Shown here: piece by piece, positions 29,983 to 39,821 of the stretch
How the letters are laid out: every line of letters starts with the position of its first letter
How positions within the stretch are numbered: the first letter of the stretch is position 1
Assembly: GCA_937922675.1 (NCBI GenBank)
Contig: CALAJN010000009.1
Location: 186,001 to 250,000, forward strand
DNA: 64,000 nucleotides
From: an uncultured Granulosicoccaceae bacterium
GTDB lineage: Bacteria > Pseudomonadota > Gammaproteobacteria > Granulosicoccales > Granulosicoccaceae
Direction: 5' to 3'
Notes under the pieces: model-generated
Told to the model about the DNA's origin: nothing
Database searches by the model: none
Seen by the model: the letters and a program-made list of their open reading frames with translations, nothing else
Translations under genes and position numbers: made by a program

Positions 29983-31626
29983 CTAACGCCAGTTACGCCT
30001 GCGTAGTGCAGCGACCAATAAACCGGTTAAAAGTAACCACCCTGCGGCTCCGCCACCCCGCTTCTTTGCCTCTGTCGGGTTGTCGTCGACGCCGTCCGCG
30101 ATACCGTCGCCATCGGTATCAGCATTCAGCGGATCAGTACCAAGGGCAAGCTCGTCCGCATCTTCAAGGCCATCGGCATCCGAATCCGCGTTTGTCGGAA
30201 CGGTGCCGATACTGACTTCTTCGCCGTCATTGATACCGTCCTGATCGGTATCCACATTCAAGGGTAGCGTGCCGTGCACGTCAACCTCATCACCGTCACC
30301 CAGACCATCGCTATCAGAATCAATGCTCAAAAGATTGGTGCCCAACCCACTCTCGCGTCCATCAACCAGCCCATCTTCATCGGTGTCTGCCGCCAGAGGA
30401 TCACTACCGAGCTGCACTTCTTCCCCATCATCGAGTCCATCGAGGTCGGTATCCGAACTGAGCGCAGCGGTGCCGTGCTCGTTCACTTCATCACCATCAC
30501 TCAAGCCGTCGCCATCCGAGTCGGCGACAAGCGGGTCTGTGCCAAGCTCACTCTCTTGCGCATCGGTCAACCCGTCCTCGTCCTGATCGGGCACGGTCTC
30601 ATGTATGAGCGCGAGCACTTCATGAGAGTTGGTTTCTGCAGAGCCGCCTCGCGTTTCAGCGCCTGCAACAACATGCCATTGATTGCCAATCAGTCCGCCA
30701 CCGGCGCTGTGCCGTGCCGACCGCATGCCTTGCAGTCTTCTCCATTGACCGGTAACTACATCAAACGCCTCGACAGCATTCACGGCGACTCTGGCCGTTT
30801 CGCCCCCAGCCACAAGCACTTCCGAACCGAAGGGCACAGCCATGACACCCGCGCGCTGTGTTGGAATGTCGGCTTCAGATGACCAGCTGCCATCGCGCCA
30901 CACATCGGTTGCACCTACCGTATCTGCAAACACGTTGGGCATGGCACTGCGGCGCCCTCCTGTAACCACCAACACGTCGTCGACCCATGTGGCTGCGTGA
31001 TGATCACGCGCCTGCGGAGCGTCCGGCAGTATCTCCCAAGTACCCGTGGACGGCTGGTAGCGATCAAACCAGGCAACCGCACCGCCGCTATGGCCGAGCG
31101 TATTGCCGCCAATGACATAGATCCAGCCATCACGCACCGCGGCAGCCGCACTTCCGCGACGCCTGGCCTCTGGAATACTGCCTACGATTCGCCAGGTCTC
31201 GGTCAGGGTGTCAAAGACATAGATGTCCTCAAGGGAGGGTTCGGCTGGAAAATTGCCCACCAGCGCCCCGATTGCGTAGATATCCGTGCCGATCGCCACC
31301 GCTTGAAAGTGATGAAAGTCAACCGGGGCGGGTGGCGCAACTGACCAGGTGCCGGATGCCGAATCGTAGATCTCGACCGGGCGTGTGCCCCGCCCCCCTA
31401 ACAGGTAGAACTTGCCGTCAATTCCGATACCGGAGGCTTCGTGGCGCGCGGTTGCGGCGCTGCCGTCTGTCGAGCCGACCGACTGCCACTGCTGTGCAGC
31501 ATCCACCGCTGCACCGACACCCAGTGACAAGAGCGCCATGCTGAAAGCTGTCGCGCAAACAAAACCGACTTTGCGCCTGCTGCCAACGGCCCTGAGATGA
31601 TTGGAAAATACGCGCACGCTTTTCAT
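29983..31626 (-). CDS. Kelch-repeat / thrombospondin type 3 repeat surface protein with GlyGly-CTERM-like sorting tail
   Basis: Kelch motifs (GKFYLLGGRG, DIYAIGALVG, WIYVIGGNT), about seven D-x-D-x-DG repeats, C-terminus RGGGAAGWLLLTGLLVAALRRRNWR. Confidence 0.8.
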   Translation of the reverse strand: MKSVRVFSNHLRAVGSRRKVGFVCATAFSMALLSLGVGAAVDAAQQWQSVGSTDGSAATARHEASGIGIDGKFYLLGGRGTRPVEIYDSASGTWSVAPPAPVDFHHFQAVAIGTDIYAIGALVGNFPAEPSLEDIYVFDTLTETWRIVGSIPEARRRGSAAAAVRDGWIYVIGGNTLGHSGGAVAWFDRYQPSTGTWEILPDAPQARDHHAATWVDDVLVVTGGRRSAMPNVFADTVGATDVWRDGSWSSEADIPTQRAGVMAVPFGSEVLVAGGETARVAVNAVEAFDVVTGQWRRLQGMRSARHSAGGGLIGNQWHVVAGAETRGGSAETNSHEVLALIHETVPDQDEDGLTDAQESELGTDPLVADSDGDGLSDGDEVNEHGTAALSSDTDLDGLDDGEEVQLGSDPLAADTDEDGLVDGRESGLGTNLLSIDSDSDGLGDGDEVDVHGTLPLNVDTDQDGINDGEEVSIGTVPTNADSDADGLEDADELALGTDPLNADTDGDGIADGVDDNPTEAKKRGGGAAGWLLLTGLLVAALRRRNWR

Positions 31627-31727
31627 GCAGAGACTAGCGGCCCCGAGGCAACGAAAGTCACACTCGAGTCATCGCACTGTGAACTACTGCTCAGAATTTT
31701 GGCAACTGGACGATTTCAGCCGAGACC

Positions 31728-32612
31728 TTACTTGCCCGCCGCATCGTCGCCAGGCAGCCGGGCGATCAGGCTGCTTGTGTCCCAACGTCCGCCACCCATG
31801 GACTGAACCTCGGCGTAGAACTGATCTACAGCCGCTGCCACTGGCAGGCTCGCTCCATTGCGGCGGGCCTCATCCAGACAAATCGACAAGTCCTTGCGCA
31901 TCCAGTCAACCGCAAATCCGTGCTCGAATTCCCGGTCCAGCATGGTCTCGTAGCGATTGAGCATCTGCCATGACTGGGCCGCACCCTTGCCGATGACATC
32001 AACGACTGCACGACCGTCAAGGCCGGCTCGCTCAGCGAAGTGCAGGCCCTCGGAAAGACCCTGGACGAGTCCAGCGATACAGATCTGATTGACCATCTTG
32101 GCGAGTTGTCCAGCGCCGCTACCACCCAACAGACGACAGGACCTTGCATAGTGCGCAATGATCGGCTCTGCGGTGCCAAAGTGTGCATCGTCTCCACCAA
32201 CCATCACGGTCAGCTGACCATTTTCCGCACCTGCCTGGCCACCGGACACAGGCGCATCCAGAAAACCGATACCGCTCTTCGCGGCCACTGCATGCAACTC
32301 GCGCGCGAGTACTGCCGACGCTGTAGTGTGATCGACAAACAAGCTACCCGCGATCATTGCCTGCAAGGCACCCTGGTCACCAGAGGTAATCGAGCGGACA
32401 TCATCATCGTTGCCAACACAGGCAAAAACGATGGCTGCCCCCTCGGCTGCAGCTGCAGGCGAATCATGACGAGTGCCTGAATGCTCAGCAACCCATCGCT
32501 CGGCAGTGGCTGCGGTCCTGTTATAGACGCGCACCTCGTGCCCCGCCTTGGCCAAATGACCTGCCATTGGATAACCCATGACACCCAGACCTAAAAATGC
32601 AACAGTGGCCAT
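31728..32612 (-). CDS. NAD(P)-dependent beta-hydroxyacid dehydrogenase (3-hydroxyisobutyrate dehydrogenase family)
   Basis: FLGLGVMGYPMAGHLAKAGH, FLDAPVSGGQAGAENGQLTVMVGGD, GSGAGQLAKMVNQI. Confidence 0.9.
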   Translation of the reverse strand: MATVAFLGLGVMGYPMAGHLAKAGHEVRVYNRTAATAERWVAEHSGTRHDSPAAAAEGAAIVFACVGNDDDVRSITSGDQGALQAMIAGSLFVDHTTASAVLARELHAVAAKSGIGFLDAPVSGGQAGAENGQLTVMVGGDDAHFGTAEPIIAHYARSCRLLGGSGAGQLAKMVNQICIAGLVQGLSEGLHFAERAGLDGRAVVDVIGKGAAQSWQMLNRYETMLDREFEHGFAVDWMRKDLSICLDEARRNGASLPVAAAVDQFYAEVQSMGGGRWDTSSLIARLPGDDAAGK

Positions 32613-32700
32613 TCAAGAGACTCCGGTAAACGTGTAGACATCAGCGGGCAGCTAACTGTCAAATTGCACTAACACAAGCCAATGCCGCAGTAGATTCGGC

Positions 32701-34266
32701 TCAGCAGGACCCCGCGAGTTCCTCAACCACTGACGCCAGGCGATCGATGCCCGGCACGATTTGCGACTCGTCAATTGAGGAAAAGCCAAGGCGGCACCAT
32801 GCATCGTGTTGCTGCGGCTCACTGAAGTAGGTATCACCCGCATGTAACAATATACCTTGTCCAAGAGCAGCTCTCTCAAGGGCTACAGCTGACACGCCCT
32901 TTGGCAATCGAACCCAGAACGACGAGCCTCCATAGGCAGGCGCCTTGGCAGAGAGGGGTGCATGCGCCGCCAGGGCCGAGTCCATCGTGGTGAAGCGCTC
33001 CCGGAATGATCGAGAGATACGCAACAAGGCTGAATCATGGTGGCCCAGCGATAGAAAGTGCCCAACGGTGCGCTGCGTATTGGTGGGAGGATGCCGATAC
33101 ATCAGACGCCGCAAGGCACGTGCTTGACGAATGAACTCGCGCGGCCCCACCATGAAGCCGACTCGCAAGCCGGGTGCGAGGGTCTTTGAAAGACTACCCA
33201 CGTAGATCACGCGATGGTCCGCATCGAGACTCTTCAACGCGGGTGTCGGTGCACCCACAAAATTGAGCTCGCTCTCGTAGTCGTCTTCGACAATCGTGAC
33301 ATCCCCGTTCGCAGCATCGGCCAACAGCTGCTCGCGCGCCTGCAGTGGCATGGTAGTTGTGGTCGGGCACTGGTGACTGGGCGTGACGTACAAGAGCTTG
33401 CACGACGCCAGGCGTTCATCCGTGGTTACACCTGCGTCTCCGACTGCGAAGCTCTCGGTCTTGCCTGCAAACAGGGAAAAGATATTACGCGCATCTGGAT
33501 AACAGGGGTCTTCAAGACCTGCTGTGCAATCCTTGTCGAGCAGCAGCTGTGCAATCAAGAACAAGGCGTTTTGAGCGCCAGTGGTAATCAACAACTCATC
33601 CGGGTCGGCCCACACACCGCGTCGTGGCAATACGCGCGTGAGAATCTGTTCGACCAACAACTCATCATCATGATCTGTACGGTCTTGCGTCCACCGGGCT
33701 ATCGCATCAACACGCAATGACAAGCGGACCGCTTCTCGCCAGTCGTTAACCGGAAACAAGGTCTCATCGGTTTGACCATAAATAAAGGGGAATTCATATC
33801 GCTGCCAATCGAGCGGCCTGTGAATGTTGCGTTGCGATAAAAGGTCCATGACCACACCGGGATCGCGATCCGGTCGCGGTGGGTGTGCCTCAGCCGCACC
33901 CTGAACATCAGCGCGGATTGTCTTTGAAGGCTGTACCCGTCCGTCAAGCATCTCCGGGTTGACAAAATAGCCGTGGCGCTCGCGCGCGATCAGATAGTGC
34001 TCATCGACCAGGTGTTGGTAAGCCAACACAACGGTATTGCGGGCCACTCCCAGCTCTGACGCCAGTGAGCGCGAGGACGGCAGCGGACAATCCTTGGCGA
34101 TTCGCCCATCAAGAATGGCCTTGACCATCTCTTGACGAAGCTGCAACTGCAGGCTCTGCGAAGCCGATGAATCAACACGAAACAGGCGACGCCACATCGG
34201 ACCTGAAGTAGACGGTGTAGCACTACCCTTGCTCGCACCGGACGGCTCGTCGACTCCAGCTCCCAT
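32701..34266 (-). CDS. MocR/PdxR-type GntR regulator with aminotransferase-like domain
   Basis: N-terminal wHTH (CPLPSSRSLASELGVARNTVVLAYQHLVDEHYL), PLP lysine region YVGSLSKTLAPGLRVGFMVGP. Confidence 0.9.
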   Translation of the reverse strand: MGAGVDEPSGASKGSATPSTSGPMWRRLFRVDSSASQSLQLQLRQEMVKAILDGRIAKDCPLPSSRSLASELGVARNTVVLAYQHLVDEHYLIARERHGYFVNPEMLDGRVQPSKTIRADVQGAAEAHPPRPDRDPGVVMDLLSQRNIHRPLDWQRYEFPFIYGQTDETLFPVNDWREAVRLSLRVDAIARWTQDRTDHDDELLVEQILTRVLPRRGVWADPDELLITTGAQNALFLIAQLLLDKDCTAGLEDPCYPDARNIFSLFAGKTESFAVGDAGVTTDERLASCKLLYVTPSHQCPTTTTMPLQAREQLLADAANGDVTIVEDDYESELNFVGAPTPALKSLDADHRVIYVGSLSKTLAPGLRVGFMVGPREFIRQARALRRLMYRHPPTNTQRTVGHFLSLGHHDSALLRISRSFRERFTTMDSALAAHAPLSAKAPAYGGSSFWVRLPKGVSAVALERAALGQGILLHAGDTYFSEPQQHDAWCRLGFSSIDESQIVPGIDRLASVVEELAGSC

Positions 34267-34922
34267 CAGCGGTGTTCTTCAAGGATATCGTCCAACACGG
34301 CCATGTCGGGTAGTTCCGTTTCTGGCAGATCCGGCACCCGCTCATTCCATCGATCAATTCGGGCACGTCGCTCTAGCAACGGCACATCCACCTCAGCTCC
34401 TACCGCAGCGGCATCATCCGAATGATCGCCCGTCAGGTCGTCCAACTGGGATTGCAGTAGACGCGCTGTGTCCCCGGCAGCAGGTAGAGGTAGCGCGACC
34501 CCGGCCCGATCCCGCTCAGCCATGCCGTATTCCTGTCGGAGTGCGCTCGAACGCTGCTCGGCACGCATGAGCTGCTCTTCGGTAGAACGTTGCTCGGCGA
34601 GCAAGTCTTCCAATCTGTTTTGCTGAAGCCTCGCATGCGACTCCAGTGTCTCTTGCTTGGCTGCTTGAGACAGCTCTCGCTCTCGCCACCGTCGACGATT
34701 TCGCGCTGCGCCTTCACGCTCGTGCTCCAGCGCGATACTCAGCACATCAACGCGTCTTTGGGATTCACGCTCAGCCGCTGTGTGCTTCTGTTCAAGCTCA
34801 CGCAGCGCGAACTCATGACGTTCATCGGGTAGCCACCGCGCCAACAGATAACCAATCAGGCCGCCAATCAAGGCGGCCATACCGAGCACAGTGAATAGCA
34901 TTGGTGAAAAGTTCAGCATCAA
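34266..34922 (-). CDS. Membrane-anchored coiled-coil hypothetical protein
   Basis: N-terminal TM then long Glu/Gln/Arg-rich helix. Confidence 0.6.
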   Translation of the reverse strand: MMLNFSPMLFTVLGMAALIGGLIGYLLARWLPDERHEFALRELEQKHTAAERESQRRVDVLSIALEHEREGAARNRRRWRERELSQAAKQETLESHARLQQNRLEDLLAEQRSTEEQLMRAEQRSSALRQEYGMAERDRAGVALPLPAAGDTARLLQSQLDDLTGDHSDDAAAVGAEVDVPLLERRARIDRWNERVPDLPETELPDMAVLDDILEEHR

Positions 34923-35053
34923 ACTCGCCCCGTTTGTCCGTGGACTCTGACACGTTGCTCCACTTCCGGCAATCCGGCGAACGTGGCAGTGAACGCAATT
35001 GCCGGATCCCGGCTCTCACAGGGGCCCTTTTTTGACCGTCCCTGAGCAGCGCG

Positions 35054-35923
35054 TCACAAGAAAGGTCGAAGCTCGTCAAGAAGTGCTGCGTGTAAACGCG
35101 GATTGGCGGCCGCCAGAACGCTACCGCCAAGTGCGTCATTTCCGCGCCAGTCGCTGACGACACCACCGGCACCTCTCACAAGAGCGGTCACCGCTGCCAG
35201 ATCCCAAGGCGCAAGATCAGATTCGATGACCACATCCACACGCCCGGCAGCCAACAAGGCGTAACCATAGGCATCCGTACCAAAGCGTGTCATGGCCAGC
35301 TTGCGCCGCACCGCAGCAAATGCTTGTTGCTGCCGGGCGTCAGTGAACATGTCCGGTGTGGTGCAACACATCAATGCGTCCTGCATCGCCACCTTATCGC
35401 GCGCACGCAATCGGGTCTCGCTATCCGCGCGCTTCATGATGCTTTTACCTGCCATGCCCAGGTAGCACTCTCCGATGGCAGGAAAGTCTGCTACACCGAG
35501 AATCGGCTTGCCGCCATCACAGAGTGCTATGAGAGTGCTCCAGAGCGGCACGCCAGCCACAAACGCGCGTGTGCCATCAATCGGATCGACTACCCACTCC
35601 AGCCTGCGAGAGATATCGCCAGACGTACCGACCATCTCGTGGCCCCCGGATATCTGGCCGCAGGAAGCCTCACTCTGCGACTCCTCGCCGACAAACGCGA
35701 TATCAGGCGCTGCGCGCTGTAGATGATCCCTTATCAGGCGCTCACATTCACGATCGATCTCGGTTACAGGATCGACGTCCGCGTGCGGATCGAGCGCCTT
35801 GTTGTCGACTACAAGTGCGCTCCTGAACCCGGCAAGACTGACAGGGCGCACCGCCTCTGCCGCTTGTTGAGCAATGCGCAACAACTCATCCATGGTGTGC
35901 GACTCGCTTGTCTCGTTGTTCAT
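35054..35923 (-). CDS. Inositol monophosphatase family protein (HisN-like)
   Basis: DPVTEIDRECERLI, FVGEES, WVVDPIDGTRAFVAGVPLWSTLIAL, APWDLAAVTALVRGAGG. Confidence 0.9.
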   Translation of the reverse strand: MNNETSESHTMDELLRIAQQAAEAVRPVSLAGFRSALVVDNKALDPHADVDPVTEIDRECERLIRDHLQRAAPDIAFVGEESQSEASCGQISGGHEMVGTSGDISRRLEWVVDPIDGTRAFVAGVPLWSTLIALCDGGKPILGVADFPAIGECYLGMAGKSIMKRADSETRLRARDKVAMQDALMCCTTPDMFTDARQQQAFAAVRRKLAMTRFGTDAYGYALLAAGRVDVVIESDLAPWDLAAVTALVRGAGGVVSDWRGNDALGGSVLAAANPRLHAALLDELRPFL

Positions 35924-36141
35924 CGTGATGCAAATACGGTGGATGCCCGATTACTGACATCAAAGAGGCGCTCCGGGTAAAGCGCCATGTGCGCCGCTTG
36001 CCTGCGACACATTGCGCGATAAGCGGTGCGTACATGGCGCGAGAGCGTCTAACTGTAAATCGTAGTAAAGAATTGTCATGACCTGGCTTGCAGGTAAGAG
36101 CGAGCTTTCTACTCTCCTGAGCCCGCCCGGATCGCAACGCA

Positions 36142-36456
36142 TTGGAAGTGACGCCTGTTAACCTTATCGCGTGTGAAAGCCCAGTGCGCCAGATCGATGG
36201 CATCTCAGGTGCGCGCGCCAAGTCGCGAAATCGGCATCTACTGCGAGCAGGCGTGTGTTTGGCAGTCACACTCCTCACCACAGCCTGCGCTTCTCTGGAT
36301 CTGAAGCAGGCCACCTATCAGGCCCTTCGCCAAAGTGACTGCCGCCTCAATCAGTTGAATGAGGTGTGCCAACAGAACTATTCCAACGAGTATCGAGAGT
36401 ACACTCGCATGCGTCAGAATTTTATCCGAGAGACTCGCCAGGCACGCCGCATCTAG
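36142..36456 (+). CDS. Small hypothetical lipoprotein
   Basis: VCLAVTLLTTACASLDLKQ lipobox; ends 11 bp before GDPD start. Confidence 0.5.
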   Translation: MEVTPVNLIACESPVRQIDGISGARAKSRNRHLLRAGVCLAVTLLTTACASLDLKQATYQALRQSDCRLNQLNEVCQQNYSNEYREYTRMRQNFIRETRQARRI

Positions 36457-36466
36457 ATTTATCGGC

Positions 36467-37231
36467 ATGGACAGAAACACCACATTTCCCACGGTTATCG
36501 CTCACCGCGGGGCCTCCGGGTCAGCACCGGAGAACTCACTTTCTGCCTTGTCTCTGGCCGCAGACCAAGGCGCCAAAGCGGTAGAAATCGATGTCAATAT
36601 CAGTAGCGACGGCATCGCGTACGTACATCACGATGAGCGGCTAGAGCGCTGTACTGATGGGACCGGCTTGTTGCATGAAACCCCTTCCACTCAGCTGGAT
36701 GCACTGCACGCCAGCGCAGAATTTGAAGGTTTTGAAAACGAGCCACTGCCACGACTTGAGACCGTCATTCAGTTGGTCCTGCAGCGCGGCATGGCGCTCA
36801 ATCTGGAAATCAAGCCGCCGCGCGGACGAGCCCACATCACCACAGAGGCGATCTGCTCGGTGCTCGAGGACAAGTGGCCCGCCAGCGCCACATTGGTGTT
36901 GTCGAGCTTTGATCAGGACGCACTCAAGCACGCCATGCAGATCGCCCCTGCTCTGCCAAGAGCCCTTCTGGTCGGCCCGATACCGACTGACTGGCAGGCT
37001 GGCATGCACGCGGTGGGCGCCAGCAATCTGCATTGCTCGGTAAAGGGTTTTGATGCGGTACAAGCGCGCGTCCTGCAAGACGCTGGACATGGTGTGTATT
37101 GCTATACCGCCAACAACGACGACACAGCCATCGGCTTGCTGGACGCGGGAGCAGATGGTGTGTTTACAGATTGGCCGGGGCGTCTACTGGCAGCGTTGGA
37201 AGCTCAACGCCGATCTCGGCCGCACGCTTGA
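36467..37231 (+). CDS. Glycerophosphodiester phosphodiesterase
   Basis: VIAHRGASGSAPENSLSAL, EIDVNISSDGIAYVHHDERLERCTDGTG; start at ATG 36467. Confidence 0.9.
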   Translation: MDRNTTFPTVIAHRGASGSAPENSLSALSLAADQGAKAVEIDVNISSDGIAYVHHDERLERCTDGTGLLHETPSTQLDALHASAEFEGFENEPLPRLETVIQLVLQRGMALNLEIKPPRGRAHITTEAICSVLEDKWPASATLVLSSFDQDALKHAMQIAPALPRALLVGPIPTDWQAGMHAVGASNLHCSVKGFDAVQARVLQDAGHGVYCYTANNDDTAIGLLDAGADGVFTDWPGRLLAALEAQRRSRPHA

Positions 37232-38120
37232 ACAGCTGCCCGGGTAACTTGTCGGGCAGACCCTGCATAACCGCGTTGAGAATGTCCGGCCAGATACGCT
37301 CCCAACAACAGCCATGCGTGAATCCCTGGATTTGCGCTGCGTTGGCTGATGGCTGGGCGGCGATATAGCGTTTCACGATCGTGGGCGGTATCACCGCATC
37401 ACGCCCGCCAAGCAGATGCCATTGAGCGACCGACGCGGGTAATAAAGGTCTCTGCGCCGGATTAAGCGAGCCGTAGAGAGGCGTATAGCCGTGGTGATCT
37501 GTCCATGCATCGATATCAAGATTGCCCGCAATGGTCAGGACATCGGAAACGCGATCGAGTCGCTCCGAGAGCAGCAGTGCAAGCGCACCACCACCGCTAT
37601 GGCCAATGAGCCTGAGGCTCGGCTCACCGCGCTCGATGGCAATGCGCCGAATGGCTGCTGCCATGGCGCTCACCACAAGCTCTGAATACCGGTCTGATGT
37701 CCATAAGCGGCTATCGCAACCGGGCTCTCTGGATGTGCCGTTGTAGCAAGGCCGCCCCACATAAACCGAGGAGTTTGCATCCATGGCCATCAGGCGCAGC
37801 ATCAGCGGACTGCGCGGGGTGGGATCCGGCATGATGATGGTGCGCTGCCGCCACGGGCTTCCATCACCTTCAAGGTAGATATGAAGTACGTCGTCGCGGG
37901 CCAGATCACGGCTGCTGATGCGGCCGGCTATTATCCCGGCGGAGCGGGCAGGCGACTTGCCAGAAAAAGGTGCGTTGGCAAACACCGTCATCCGAAAGCC
38001 TGAATGGATGACCGAGCCGCGCTCGAATCCTTGCGAATCCGCCAGAGCCCTGAGACGGCTGGTTGGCGACGCACAGCCTGCGATGAGCAGGCAGATCAGT
38101 ACTAACGACAAACGACCCAT
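37164..38120 (-). CDS. Alpha/beta hydrolase-like lipoprotein
   Basis: Lipobox LLIAGC; nucleophile motif GHSGGG. Confidence 0.7.
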   Translation of the reverse strand: MGRLSLVLICLLIAGCASPTSRLRALADSQGFERGSVIHSGFRMTVFANAPFSGKSPARSAGIIAGRISSRDLARDDVLHIYLEGDGSPWRQRTIIMPDPTPRSPLMLRLMAMDANSSVYVGRPCYNGTSREPGCDSRLWTSDRYSELVVSAMAAAIRRIAIERGEPSLRLIGHSGGGALALLLSERLDRVSDVLTIAGNLDIDAWTDHHGYTPLYGSLNPAQRPLLPASVAQWHLLGGRDAVIPPTIVKRYIAAQPSANAAQIQGFTHGCCWERIWPDILNAVMQGLPDKLPGQLFKRAAEIGVELPTLPVDAPANL

Positions 38121-38144
38121 GTCAAACCCAATGGGAAGCGAAGA

Positions 38145-38220
38145 TGGCGTCCCCTAGGGGACTCGAACCCCTGTTACCGCCGTGAAAGGGCGGTGTCCTA
38201 GGCCACTAGACGAAGGGGAC
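38145..38220 (-). tRNA. tRNA-Glu (anticodon TTC)
   Basis: GTCCCCTTCGTCTAGTGGCCTAGGACACCGCCCTTTCACGGCGGTAACAGGGGTTCGAGTCCCCTAGGGGACGCCA cloverleaf, encoded CCA. Confidence 0.97.
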
Positions 38221-38274
38221 GCAGTTGATTGCCGAGATGACCCGGCTCCTTCGTGCCCGGAAGTATAACGGATT

Positions 38275-39210
38275 TCAAGCGGCATCCGGGCCTTCATCAG
38301 GATCGAATTGTTGATCATCTGTATGCAGGGACCTCACTCGATTGCGACCACTGCGATGCGCGATGGACAGTGCATCTCTCGCTCGGTCGAGCAACTGTGT
38401 TGCGTTGTCCAGATCAGACAGCGAAGCAACCCCTGCACTAGCGGTCAATACGAATCGCACATTCTCAAGGCTAACGCAGCGGTCAACGCGCTCTCGCAGT
38501 CGGTCAGCAAGGGTTACGGCCTCTTCAAGATCAGTATCGGGCAAGGTCACACAAAAAGCGTCGCCATCGCTCCTGAAGACGAGATCGGTACGACGGAGGG
38601 ACTCTCCAAGCGTGTCTGCTACCGCTCGCCACGCTTGCTCGCCCACGGCTGTGCCGTGATGCTCGCTTATTGACTCAAGATAGTCGACGCTGAACAGAAT
38701 CACTGACAGCGGCAGACCCGAGCGTCGTGCAGCACGCACCTCACGTGGTAACTGCTGCTCCAGGCACTCAAGATTGCGAAGACCGGTAGGCGCATCGGTC
38801 ATGGCAGCCAACAAGGCCTCATGATGAGCCAGCGCGTTATCCAGGGGATAAACCAGATTCTCTGCCACTCGCTCAGCTTCTCGCTCCTCTCGGGCAGAGA
38901 ACGCCTTTGTCCGAGCCAGCTCTATCTCGCCAAGCGGCCTATCTCCCAATTTGAGTTCAAAGCGCTGACGATGCTGCCCCATGACGCCGAGGGTCAGGTC
39001 CACTCCTCGATCGCTGGCATGAAAGCGCAATCCATCAAAGAGCACGAAGGCCTGCCCTTCTGCCATCACGCAATCAAACAACAATTCAAGATCGAGTTTG
39101 CGATGCAAACTCGCACTGAATTCCAATTGTCTCAGCTGCACGTCCAGTCGTTGCTCACGCACAACGGACAAGGCAGTAACATTGGATCTCGCTTGGGAAC
39201 TGGCAGCCAT
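38275..39210 (-). CDS. Degenerate GGDEF-domain protein
   Basis: TDAPTGLRN, RRTDLVFRSDGDAFCV (DGDAF in place of GGDEF), YLESISEHHG. Confidence 0.8.
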   Translation of the reverse strand: MAASSQARSNVTALSVVREQRLDVQLRQLEFSASLHRKLDLELLFDCVMAEGQAFVLFDGLRFHASDRGVDLTLGVMGQHRQRFELKLGDRPLGEIELARTKAFSAREEREAERVAENLVYPLDNALAHHEALLAAMTDAPTGLRNLECLEQQLPREVRAARRSGLPLSVILFSVDYLESISEHHGTAVGEQAWRAVADTLGESLRRTDLVFRSDGDAFCVTLPDTDLEEAVTLADRLRERVDRCVSLENVRFVLTASAGVASLSDLDNATQLLDRARDALSIAHRSGRNRVRSLHTDDQQFDPDEGPDAA

Positions 39211-39328
39211 GAGACTCAGCCTCGATGGTGGGTTTGACTGTGTCTTGCAATGCGCGGACCAGTCACGCTGACAGCGCGGCTGGCTGACCTGTTCATTTCA
39301 GGTCTGCTCGTTCCGCGCCGCAGATAGC

Positions 39329-39784
39329 TCACACTCCAGCAGTTGCTGTCGCATTCAGCCACAGTGCAACGCACAAGGCTGCCATGGTCAGGCCGAGTAG
39401 AGACCACGGAAGGAAGCGCGAGGACACCGACCGCTCGTGAGGTCCTGATAACCAGGCATCACGAACACGCTCCTGTGGCGTCGGCGGCTCGGAGGCGCGC
39501 CTCTCACCACTATCACCCTCACCACGGCTACCACCGCGCTCATCCGCAGCCGAGTGACTCGCTAGAAAGCGCTGCCAACCCGTCTCGGATTCCAGATCGA
39601 GTAGTTCCTCGGGAATCAATTCAGGGACCTGAGTTACTGGCTCCCACATTTGTCCGTCACGACTGACGCGGTCAGTGTTGCGCACGCGTCCAAGCAGTAG
39701 AAAACGACCCACCTCATCCGGTGAGAACGGGCCCTGCACACGCGAGCCTTTCTGCACAAACCATTCGTCTTGCTGAGTCACCAT
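39329..39784 (-). CDS. GYF_2/DUF4339-like domain protein with C-terminal TM
   Basis: DEWFVQKGSRVQGPFSPDEVGRFLLLGRVRNTDRVSRDGQMWEPV; TM near C-terminus. Confidence 0.65.
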   Translation of the reverse strand: MVTQQDEWFVQKGSRVQGPFSPDEVGRFLLLGRVRNTDRVSRDGQMWEPVTQVPELIPEELLDLESETGWQRFLASHSAADERGGSRGEGDSGERRASEPPTPQERVRDAWLSGPHERSVSSRFLPWSLLGLTMAALCVALWLNATATAGV

Positions 39785-39821
39785 AAGTCGTAATCCGGGG
39801 CGCCCGTTCCAGCCGAGTGAC

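Noticed and set aside
30269-30882. Plus-strand low-complexity Ser/Pro-rich ORFs as real proteins
   Set aside because: They are the antisense reading of the TSP3 Asp-rich repeats of the Kelch protein.
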